From the NCBI GenBank assembly GCA_041639705.1, contig JBEQBT010000167.1:1-7499 (forward strand): a stretch of 7,499 nucleotides of DNA. The letters are read 5' to 3'. The DNA is from JARDZI01 sp041639705 (lineage in GTDB: Bacteria; Bacillota; Clostridia; Clostridiales; Caloramatoraceae). How positions within the stretch are numbered: the stretch's first letter is position 1; each line of letters starts with the position of its first letter. This document shows, piece by piece, positions 1 through 4,821 of the stretch. A model generated the notes under the pieces. That model had not been told where the DNA came from. It searched no databases and saw only the letters and a program-made list of their open reading frames with translations. Made by a program: the position numbers and the translations under genes.

Positions 1-198
1 AAAACACTTTCCTCAAACACATTAATTGTACCATAATATTACTTATATAAAAAGTAGTCCCAGTCTATTGTTATCACCTGCATTCTTTAGTATCAAAGGT
101 GGTTAATAATTTTTAAATTATTAAAGTGTGCATTTCCTGATGCTTGAAATAAATGAGAACTGTCCCTTTTCCACTTTAGTTATATATTCTGCCTGCAC
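1..198. other. Intergenic, no gene seen
   Basis: No convincing coding frame is visible on either strand. The only structure is an AT-only palindrome at 103-124: 10-bp arms TTAATAATTT and AAATTATTAA around TT. At this base composition it may be chance. The upstream neighbour lies outside the window. Confidence 0.5.
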
Positions 199-227
199 TT
201 GCTAAATTGATGATAATAGAATAAAAT
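199..227 (+). promoter_or_regulatory. Candidate sigma-A promoter for the YcxB-like gene
   Basis: TTGCTA (199-204) and TAAAAT (222-227) are separated by 17 bp. They match the TTGACA/TATAAT consensus at 4 and 5 of 6 positions. The transcript would start near 234, leaving a leader of about 55 nt before the ATG at 290. The call is by eye, and AT-rich DNA yields many such matches. Confidence 0.4.
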
Positions 228-289
228 GATTCTGATATCAAAGGATAAAAGGTATGGTAATATTAATTATCCTATTAAGGAGGTTCAAC

Positions 290-844
290 ATGGAACAGAA
301 CAAATCAAATGAAGTTGTATTGGATATTAACCTTGAAGAAAATGATGCCTATAAATTCAATTTGAGGCAAACCTACAAAAGCTCAGGAGTAAGACCGGCC
401 ATTCTTATTGCTTTAGTTGGCCTGGTATATTTTATTTCCTTACTTGGGAGAATAATTAATGAAGGGTACAGGCCCTCAATTCAATCATATTTTTTCTTGA
501 TTTTTATAGCAGGTCTAATCTGTCTTCCTATTTACATAAGAAGATCTGTACACAAGGCAGTGAAAGCAAATAAGTTTAACCAACAGACAATGCACTGCAG
601 GTTTACAGATGAGGAAATCCAGGTTAGGTTGGAAACATCCCATATTGAATTATCCTGGAATAAGATTTTTGGTGTTCTTGAAGATAAGGATTATTTTGCT
701 GTATATACTAGTAAATCACAGATGCTGCTGATTCCAAAAAGATTTTTTAAGAATTCAGATGATATTAATAGCTTAAGGGGCATGATTATAAGGTCTCTGC
801 CAAGAGATAAGTACAAGCTCAGGACAGCAGCACAAAAGGCTTGA
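290..844 (+). CDS. YcxB-like membrane protein
   Basis: A 184-residue protein. The ATG at 290 is chosen because a strong AAGGAGG (277-283) sits 6 nt upstream; the in-frame ATG at 254 lacks a comparable site and would add 12 residues. Two hydrophobic helices, about residues 36-53 and 64-84, form a membrane hairpin near the N-terminus. The C-terminal half is a cytosolic-looking beta-rich domain: a W at 123 in an LSWNKI stretch, then DYFAVYT and MLLIPKRFF (about 145-153). This arrangement is typical of the Bacillus YcxB-like family, whose role is unknown. It appears to be a single-gene unit. Oddly, its last 23 codons are duplicated downstream at 932-1009. The family call rests on helix layout and the W...LIPK pattern only. 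Confidence 0.75.
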   Translation: MEQNKSNEVVLDINLEENDAYKFNLRQTYKSSGVRPAILIALVGLVYFISLLGRIINEGYRPSIQSYFFLIFIAGLICLPIYIRRSVHKAVKANKFNQQTMHCRFTDEEIQVRLETSHIELSWNKIFGVLEDKDYFAVYTSKSQMLLIPKRFFKNSDDINSLRGMIIRSLPRDKYKLRTAAQKA

Positions 845-851
845 TTTCAGA
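774..851 (+). repeat. Direct repeat copy A (3' end of YcxB-like gene)
   Basis: These 78 bp cover the last 23 codons, the stop and 7 nt beyond it. They recur at 932-1009, 158 bp downstream, with only two mismatches (802/960 and 805/963). Confidence 0.95.
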
Positions 852-863
852 TATTCAGATATT

Positions 864-926
864 GACTGGCAGCCATATGACTTATTACTTATTCACCAAA
901 AGTAATAAGTCATATGGCTGCCAGTC
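864..926. repeat. Perfect 27-bp-arm hairpin (family copy 1)
   Basis: Arms 864-890 and 900-926 are exact reverse complements around a 9-nt loop. The hairpin begins 20 nt after the stop of the YcxB-like gene. It could end that transcript, but no T-run follows either arm, so it is not a textbook intrinsic terminator. The inner part of the arm (TGGCAGCCATATGA onward) is nearly the same as in the hairpin at 1191-1255, so the two belong to one repeat family. It lies between the two copies of the 78-bp direct repeat. Confidence 0.9.
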
Positions 927-931
927 TAAAA

Positions 932-1009
932 TAAGGGGCATGATTATAAGGTCTCTGCCGAGTGATAAGTACAAGCTCAGGACAGCAGCACAAAAGGCTT
1001 GATTTCAGA
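932..1009 (+). pseudogene. Duplicated tail of the YcxB-like gene (copy B)
   Basis: 76 of 78 bases match 774-851. Read in the corresponding frame it encodes the same C-terminus (GMIIRSLP.DKYKLRTAAQKA), with one silent change (CCA to CCG) and one Arg-to-Ser change, and then the same TGA. There is no start or upstream coding sequence, so it is a gene fragment. It may be the remnant of a second, tandem YcxB-like gene lost by deletion, or a segmental duplication made when the hairpin at 864-926 was inserted. Confidence 0.85.
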
Positions 1010-1087
1010 AGGCATGGAAGCCATTGGAGAGAATCAGGTTCAAATTCCTGTGGACCTTGGACCATAGCTTCTTTTATGGCATGCTAT

Positions 1088-1137
1088 TTATCCTATAAAA
1101 ATTTCTTCTATAAAAGAAAACAGTTATTATAGGATAA
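1088..1137. repeat. Nested inverted repeat in a non-coding stretch
   Basis: An 11-bp perfect stem (1088-1098 with 1127-1137, TTATCCTATAA against TTATAGGATAA) encloses a smaller 6-bp stem (TTTCTT 1102-1107 with AAGAAA 1114-1119). No T-run follows, so it does not look like a terminator. The surrounding stretch, 1010-1190, has no credible gene on either strand. The longest ATG frame nearby (1013-1066) is 17 codons without a ribosome binding site. The stretch could be decayed sequence or a structured RNA I do not recognise. Confidence 0.6.
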
Positions 1138-1190
1138 GGCTGACAGGTACGTAGCAGGTTCACACCTTAAGATGCAACTCATTTGCAAGC

Positions 1191-1256
1191 AAAATGGCAG
1201 CCATGAGAGTTATTACTTTTACATAATAAGTAATAACTCATATGGCTGCCATTTTT
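1191..1256. terminator. Bidirectional terminator hairpin (family copy 2)
   Basis: Arms 1191-1218 and 1228-1255 pair over 28 positions, with one mismatch and one G-T pair, around a 9-nt loop. On the + strand the stem ends in TTTTT (1252-1256). On the - strand the AAAA at 1191-1194 supplies a U-run. It lies 13 nt beyond the stop of the - strand lipoprotein gene, so it most likely ends that transcript and could also stop rightward transcription. The arm shares its core with the hairpin at 864-926. Confidence 0.8.
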
Positions 1257-1268
1257 AAAAAGCTTTAA

Positions 1269-1826
1269 TTACTTCTTTACTTCCTGTGTTCCAGTAACAG
1301 TACTCTTATCATCCGCTACATATGTTGATTTTATTTCATCGCTAGCGAAGTATATGTTTCCTTCTATTGTTGCACCTTTCAATTTAAAGCCATTTGCATT
1401 AACGTAAACATCACCTTTAAAAGTTCCCTGTTCTATGCTGCCATTTGGACTGTTTATAGTGAATTTAGGTGCTGTTAATGTGAATCTTGCTGTTACATTA
1501 CGATTTTCATCCTGTGTGTAAAGAGCCACCTTACGTTGTACAATATCCTTTCCGTCCTTGTCTTTCTTGCCGTTTAAAAATTCACCGTCAAGTACAAGCT
1601 CCTTGTCAGTAGTAACATCCTTTGTTATTGCTATAATCCAGTTTCCGTCCTTTGCTATAGCCTTTTCAAAGTCAGCTGCGTTATCTACTACTGAAGCTGA
1701 TGATGTAGCATCAGCTTTTGTCCCTGTGGCTGGTGCTGGTGCTGGTGCAGCTTGCTTATTGCAACCTGCAAACAAGACTGTTGTTAAGCCTAATACTAAT
1801 AATATTACTAGTAATTTAGTTTTCAT
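1269..1826 (-). CDS. Secreted lipoprotein, function unknown
   Basis: A 185-residue protein exported and lipid-anchored on the outer face of the membrane. The start MKTKLL at 1826 is chosen because AAGGAGGAGA (1833-1842, read on the - strand) lies just upstream; a frame opening 13 codons earlier has no good site. Residues 1-21 are a classical signal peptide (KTK, then hydrophobic LLVILLVLGLTTVLFAG). C22 follows in the lipobox LFAGC. An Ala/Pro/Thr/Ser linker (about 26-46) leads to the mature domain. The C-terminal half is rich in short strands with repeated G-containing turns (IEQGTFKGDVYV, LKGATIEGNIYF), suggesting a small stacked-beta fold. I do not recognise the family and assign no substrate. 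The gene looks monocistronic, with its own extended -10 promoter and a strong terminator. Confidence 0.85.
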   Translation of the reverse strand: MKTKLLVILLVLGLTTVLFAGCNKQAAPAPAPATGTKADATSSASVVDNAADFEKAIAKDGNWIIAITKDVTTDKELVLDGEFLNGKKDKDGKDIVQRKVALYTQDENRNVTARFTLTAPKFTINSPNGSIEQGTFKGDVYVNANGFKLKGATIEGNIYFASDEIKSTYVADDKSTVTGTQEVKK

Positions 1827-1869
1827 AAAAACTCTCCTCCTTGAAATATGTAGTTTTGCTTTCAAATAA

Positions 1870-1898
1870 ATTATAGCATATAAGATAAATAAATAATG
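1870..1898 (-). promoter_or_regulatory. Extended -10 promoter for the lipoprotein gene
   Basis: Read on the - strand, TGCTATAAT (1878 to 1870) is an extended -10 element with a perfect TATAAT. The -35 region about 17 bp upstream (near 1893-1898) matches poorly, as is common for extended -10 promoters. The predicted start near 1863 gives a leader of about 36 nt containing the ribosome binding site. Confidence 0.6.
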
Positions 1899-2158
1899 TA
1901 GAAATTATGAATTAACTGATAATAATTTGTCACATTTTGAAATATTATCATTATATATGGCGATAATTAATTGCAAATTTGTAAAGTATTATTATTAAAG
2001 TTATTGACTTTGACGTTGTGTTAAGGTGTATGGCAATCTTGTTGGAAGCTATGGTATGGAATACGTAGTGTAAAAATTAGGAAAGCTAGCGTAAATTAGC
2101 ACAAGAGCACTTAACCTATTAATTTAAATTGAATATAATTATGCAATTTCTTAGGTAA
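1899..2158. other. Intergenic, no gene seen
   Basis: No coding frame with a ribosome binding site is visible on either strand. It holds an imperfect inverted repeat at 1918-1949 (GATAATAATTT against AAATATTATC, one bulged base) upstream of the lipoprotein promoter. That repeat could be an operator but is AT-rich enough to be chance. Confidence 0.5.
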
Positions 2159-2213
2159 TAAATACTCCTCAAAATAGCTTATGTTTTGAAATAAGCCACC
2201 TGAGGAGTATTTA
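2159..2213 (-). terminator. Hairpin, probable 3' end of the 2254-2847 gene
   Basis: A perfect 13-bp outer stem (TAAATACTCCTCA 2159-2171 with TGAGGAGTATTTA 2201-2213) encloses a 6-bp inner stem (GCTTAT 2177-2182 with ATAAGC 2191-2196). It begins about 40 nt beyond the stop of the - strand gene. The T-run on that strand is short and interrupted, so termination is inferred mainly from position. Confidence 0.5.
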
Positions 2214-2253
2214 AATTGAATATTTATATTGAGAACTAAAGTATATTGACCCA

Positions 2254-2847
2254 TCAGGAAATCCCAAGCACAGCTTTAATTTCTGAAAGCTCATAATTGT
2301 TTGTAAATATGCCTATACCATTTAGACTCATAGCATCAAAAGCAATCAGTTTAAAATAATCAATCTGTTCATTTTCCTCCATCTTTTGAAAATGCTCAAG
2401 CATTTCTGAACCCTCTGACTTTTCTTTTAAAACAAAGTATCTTGCACCATAAAATGGAATCAAATTTTCCATTTCAACCTTTGACCATATTTCATTTGGT
2501 ATGTAAGCCACTACCACTTGCTCTTGTGTTGGCTTATTTCCGAACAGATTAAGAAGTGAAGCGCTTGAAAAGGTTTTTACCTTTGAGCATCTATATTCTA
2601 CTCCCAGTGCTTTTATATCTTCAATAAATTTGGAAGCATATGCATCACGATTTTTAGAAGGCAAATTCAAAAGTGAACCGTTGAGTTCTATTATAACGTC
2701 ACTGCTTCCTATTAATTTGGAAAGTATATCATAGCTGTTTTTTCTTTTCTGTTCTTCCGATGTTTTGACCTTGAGTCTTAATGCAAACCGCGGGCCGCTA
2801 TCTGCTCCCCATGATTTGTTTTCTTTAATCTGTATCATATTATCCAT
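2254..2847 (-). CDS. Conserved-looking hypothetical protein
   Basis: A 197-residue protein of unrecognised family. The start MDNMIQ at 2847 is chosen because AAGGGGG (2856-2862 on the - strand) lies 8 nt upstream; a TTG codon 6 codons earlier would overlap that site. No signal peptide or membrane helix is visible, so it should be cytoplasmic. Alternating hydrophobic strands (RFALRLKVKT, SDVIIELNGSLLNL, EQVVVAYIPNEIW, ARYFVLKEK) and charged helices suggest an alpha/beta fold. No catalytic or metal-binding motif stands out. The C-terminus ends FTNNYELSEIKAVLGIS. It stands alone, oriented away from the padR operon, with a hairpin at its 3' end. A weak TATACT (2876-2881, - strand) is a possible -10. 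Codon use looks ordinary and coding potential is good over the whole length. Confidence 0.75.
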   Translation of the reverse strand: MDNMIQIKENKSWGADSGPRFALRLKVKTSEEQKRKNSYDILSKLIGSSDVIIELNGSLLNLPSKNRDAYASKFIEDIKALGVEYRCSKVKTFSSASLLNLFGNKPTQEQVVVAYIPNEIWSKVEMENLIPFYGARYFVLKEKSEGSEMLEHFQKMEENEQIDYFKLIAFDAMSLNGIGIFTNNYELSEIKAVLGIS

Positions 2848-2917
2848 TAAATATACCCCCTTCAATTATAACAAAAGTATAACATGAATTTAAGGTCACA
2901 GCCACCTGAGAAGATAA

Positions 2918-2950
2918 TTTAATGTGCGGAGGCAGTCTCCGCACATTAAA
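2918..2950. repeat. Perfect palindrome in the divergent intergenic region
   Basis: TTTAATGTGCGGAG (2918-2931) is the exact reverse complement of 2937-2950, with a 5-nt centre. Neither side carries a T-run. It sits between two divergently transcribed genes, where no transcript is expected to end. It could be an operator, the leader structure of the leftward gene, or the leftover of a lost gene's terminator. The rest of 2848-3023 shows no gene. Confidence 0.8.
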
Positions 2951-3023
2951 ACAATATTTCATTAACATAAAAGATAATCTATAATAAAATAGAAGGTTTA
3001 GTGCTAAATTTTATCGTTATTTT

Positions 3024-3051
3024 GCTGTCTGGTTATGACAGTTATTTTTTT
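3024..3051 (+). terminator. Short terminator-like hairpin upstream of padR
   Basis: GCTGTC (3024-3029) pairs with GACAGT (3037-3042, last pair G-T) around a 7-nt loop. It is followed by TATTTTTTT to 3051. The stem is weak but the U-run is good. No rightward gene precedes it, so it either insulates the padR promoter, which starts 2 nt later, or ends a very short RNA. Confidence 0.4.
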
Positions 3052-3052
3052 C

Positions 3053-3081
3053 TTGACATATATATCAGACTGATATATATT
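3053..3081 (+). promoter_or_regulatory. padR operon promoter
   Basis: A perfect -35 TTGACA (3053-3058), a 17-bp spacer and a -10 TATATT (3076-3081) form a strong promoter. Transcription should start near 3088, giving a leader of about 60 nt. The spacer and -10 are covered by the first operator palindrome and the start site by the second, so the promoter should be repressible. Confidence 0.8.
3058..3080. promoter_or_regulatory. Operator 1 (PadR-type palindrome)
   Basis: ATATATATCA (3058-3067) and TGATATATAT (3071-3080) are perfect inverted repeats around GAC. The site covers the spacer and -10 of the promoter. PadR proteins bind as dimers to AT-rich palindromes in their own promoters, so the product of 3148-3690 is the likely ligand. 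Confidence 0.75.
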
Positions 3082-3084
3082 TGT

Positions 3085-3103
3085 ATATATCAAACTGATA
3101 TAT
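3085..3103. promoter_or_regulatory. Operator 2 (PadR-type palindrome)
   Basis: ATATATCA (3085-3092) and TGATATAT (3096-3103) flank AAC. This is the same site as operator 1 except for one central base. Its centre is 25 bp downstream of the centre of operator 1, and it covers the predicted transcription start. Two matching sites suggest paired dimer binding. Confidence 0.75.
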
Positions 3104-3147
3104 GAACATTATTGTTATTTTGGTAAAGCTGATACAGGAGGTTGGAA

Positions 3148-3690
3148 ATGGCAAATGAAAAGAAAATGAATTGCGTGATTCTTGGATTGTTAAGTCATGA
3201 ATCACTGACTGGATATGAAATAAAAAAAAGAATGGATACAACATTCAAATTTTTCTGGAGTGCAAGCTATGGAAGTATATATCCAACGCTTAATTCTCTG
3301 GTTAATGATGGCATGGTAATAAAGCTTGAGACAACAGATAATGGCAGGGATAAAGTGATTTATACTATTACAGATGTTGGAAAAGAATATTTCAAAAAAT
3401 GGCTTACCCTTCCAGTGACAAAAGATGAATTAAGATATGAGACATTACTTAAACTTTTCTTTGGCGGTGAAATAGGTTCTGACGTTACTTTAGAACATAT
3501 ACATAATTTTGAATCAAAGATAAAAAGTGAATTACCATATCTGCAAGGTGCGGTTCATGAACTTGCGAAAATTCAGGATGATGGGGAAGCACATAAATAC
3601 TTTTTGCTGACAGCCATGTTTGGTAAAAGGGTATATGAGGCATATCTGGAATGGTGTGAAGATGCAAGAAAAATACTGGAGGATAACTAA
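3148..3690 (+). CDS. PadR-family transcriptional regulator
   Basis: A 180-residue DNA-binding repressor. The ATG at 3148 has AGGAGG (3136-3141) 6 nt upstream; an in-frame TTG two codons earlier overlaps the end of that site. The N-terminal winged helix (about 8-90) carries the family hallmarks: MNCVILGLLSHESLTGYEIKK, then the recognition region WSASYGSIYPTLNSLVNDG (37-55), then a wing with KVIYTITDVGKEYFKKW. The C-terminal part (about 95-175) is helical, like the Vir/PadR C-terminal dimerisation domain (LRYETLLKLFFGG, then FLLTAMFGKRVYEAYLEW). The length is normal for the two-domain type. Two matching palindromes in its promoter indicate autorepression. The hydrolase gene follows after 3 nt, so it is the co-regulated partner. 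PadR proteins often control drug or stress exporters, but the riboswitch-led exporter downstream has its own promoter. Confidence 0.92.
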   Translation: MANEKKMNCVILGLLSHESLTGYEIKKRMDTTFKFFWSASYGSIYPTLNSLVNDGMVIKLETTDNGRDKVIYTITDVGKEYFKKWLTLPVTKDELRYETLLKLFFGGEIGSDVTLEHIHNFESKIKSELPYLQGAVHELAKIQDDGEAHKYFLLTAMFGKRVYEAYLEWCEDARKILEDN

Positions 3691-3693
3691 TAT

Positions 3694-4503
3694 ATGGGTA
3701 AATATATTAAAGTAACAATCATTATTGTTACAGTGTTAGTGGTTATGTTTGTTGTTTTGGGCATTGCCTTTAATTTAATATTTAGGTATATATCATATTC
3801 TTTTTATAAGAATGCGGAGCAATCTACTGAAGCTGATGAAACAATTAAAAAATTGGAAATTGGAGAAGATAAAGATTTAATAGGATATGTAAGAAGCACG
3901 GATTATAAAGAAGCAAAGAAAACGATAATTTATTTTGGAGGTTCGGGAGAGATAGCTTATAATGGGATACTAAATTATGGTGAGATTTTTAATGATTATA
4001 CATTTGTCTCCCTTGATTACCCTGGAAGTCAGGAAAGCCAAGGTTCCATGAATTTAGAGACAATGCAGGAAGCAGCAGTAAGGCTCTATGATTATATTAT
4101 TGATTTGGATTATGTCGATAAAGGCAATATCTATGTGATTGGCTATAGTTATGGAACAGGTATAGCAACGTATCTTGCATCCGAAAGGGATTGTGCTGGA
4201 TTGGTTTTAGTCGCACCTTATCGTGATGTATATGATTTATACAATGCTATTATACCGATTTTTAGTAGTCCATTTGGATGGTTTATTACAGATAACATTA
4301 ATACAAAAGAATATGCAAAATCGGTAACAGCAGAAACATTGATTATTACATCTGACTCGGATAAAACAATAAGTAGTTCAATTCCATATTTATTAGCTGA
4401 TTATTTTAGTAATGCTAGCGTTGCTGAATTTACAGGAATAGAACATGAGGGATATTGGTCAGATAAGGATGTTGTGTCAACAATCATAAGTTATTTTGAA
4501 TAA
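3694..4503 (+). CDS. Membrane-anchored alpha/beta hydrolase
   Basis: A 269-residue serine-hydrolase-like protein. An N-terminal hydrophobic helix (about 7-29) anchors it, with the catalytic domain probably outside the cytoplasm. The core shows the alpha/beta-hydrolase order: strand TIIYFGGSGE (77-86) as the oxyanion-hole region, FVSLDYPGSQES (104-115), and the nucleophile elbow IGYSYGTG (149-156) with S152 in GxSxG. A LIITSDSDKTI segment (216-226) offers D221 or D223 as the acid, and EHEGYW (250-255) offers H251 as the base. The triad thus looks complete. The substrate cannot be read from the sequence; the layout resembles BEM46/YqiA-like hydrolases with an N-terminal anchor. GGAGG (3678-3682) inside the end of padR serves as ribosome binding site. 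The gene follows padR after 3 nt, so it should be repressed by that PadR protein. No separate terminator follows before the riboswitch. Confidence 0.85.
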   Translation: MGKYIKVTIIIVTVLVVMFVVLGIAFNLIFRYISYSFYKNAEQSTEADETIKKLEIGEDKDLIGYVRSTDYKEAKKTIIYFGGSGEIAYNGILNYGEIFNDYTFVSLDYPGSQESQGSMNLETMQEAAVRLYDYIIDLDYVDKGNIYVIGYSYGTGIATYLASERDCAGLVLVAPYRDVYDLYNAIIPIFSSPFGWFITDNINTKEYAKSVTAETLIITSDSDKTISSSIPYLLADYFSNASVAEFTGIEHEGYWSDKDVVSTIISYFE

Positions 4504-4638
4504 TTATGAACATAATAAGAATAAACGGGGTAGGTGAGTGCAACTGTGCCAAAAGAATTTTTGAAGGTAAATGTCAAAGGATAGCATTAAATATTGTGCT
4601 AAATTCGAGAGTTGATTATGATATCCTAAAAAAATTAG

Positions 4639-4666
4639 TTGAAAAATATACCAATTATGTTATAAT
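4639..4666 (+). promoter_or_regulatory. Promoter of the riboswitch-exporter operon
   Basis: TTGAAA (4639-4644), a 16-bp spacer and a perfect TATAAT (4661-4666) place the transcript start near 4673, about 10 nt before the first helix of the riboswitch. This is the spacing expected for a leader RNA. The 135 bp between the hydrolase stop and this promoter hold nothing else convincing. Confidence 0.7.
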
Positions 4667-4683
4667 ATCTAATAACATGGGAG

Positions 4684-4766
4684 TGTATCTAGGGTTCCGA
4701 TTAAACAATGCTGGTCCGAGCGATACAGGATTTTGTCTACACTTTTAGGAAAAAAGCCTAAAGGAC
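4684..4766 (+). promoter_or_regulatory. ykkC-class riboswitch aptamer
   Basis: The leader carries the two signature strings of the ykkC riboswitch superfamily: CTAGGGTTCCG (4689-4699) and CTGGTCCGAG (4711-4720). They are enclosed by a 6-bp P1 helix (TGTATC 4684-4689 with GATACA 4722-4727). The P3 part follows: ACAC (4739-4742), then TTTAGG (4744-4749) paired with CCTAAA (4757-4762) around an A-rich loop, the usual GGxxAAAAGCC arrangement. Members of this superfamily sense guanidine (subtype 1) or ppGpp, PRPP or (d)ADP-type nucleotides (subtypes 2a-2c). The GAGCGATACAG after the second signature recalls subtype 2 more than the GAGAG of guanidine-I, but this is from memory and not decisive. It leads an ABC exporter operon. 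Confidence 0.85.
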
Positions 4767-4804
4767 GAGTCTCAATGAGATTTGTCCTTGGGCTTTATTT
4801 TTTT
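4756..4804 (+). terminator. Riboswitch expression-platform terminator
   Basis: The outer stem pairs GCCTAA-A-GGAC (4756-4766) with GTCCTTGGGC (4784-4793) with one bulged A. An inner stem (GAGTCTC with GAGATTT, with G-T pairs) closes on a 3-nt loop, and TTTATTTTTTT follows (4794-4804). The 5' strand reuses CCTAAA (4757-4762), which is also the 3' strand of aptamer helix P3. Ligand-stabilised P3 therefore excludes the terminator, giving an ON switch. It would also stop read-through from the padR-hydrolase operon. Confidence 0.88.
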
Positions 4805-4821
4805 AGATTGGAGGGGTATTT

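Noticed and set aside
1032..1052. tRNA-like T-arm (GGTTCAAATTCC)
   Set aside because: The loop would have 8 nt, not 7, and no matching acceptor, D or anticodon arms surround it.
1558..1869. 103-codon frame on the + strand
   Set aside because: Lies antisense to the lipoprotein gene, which has a signal peptide, lipobox and ribosome binding site. It is a shadow frame.
2123..2223. 14-bp direct repeat TTTAAATTGAATAT at 2123-2136 and 2210-2223
   Set aside because: All but one base are A or T; a chance repeat of this length is expected in a window of this composition, and nothing between the copies looks like a mobile element.
2194..2910. AGCCACCTGAG at 2194-2204 and 2900-2910, flanking the hypothetical gene
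   Set aside because: An 11-base match is expected several times by chance in a window this long.
3485..3667. 60-codon frame on the - strand
   Set aside because: Antisense to padR, with no start signals.
4506..4748. 80-codon open frame between the hydrolase and the exporter
   Set aside because: It has no ribosome binding site, contains the promoter at 4639-4666, and its last third is the riboswitch aptamer, with its stop inside helix P3. The composition of the predicted peptide is not protein-like there.
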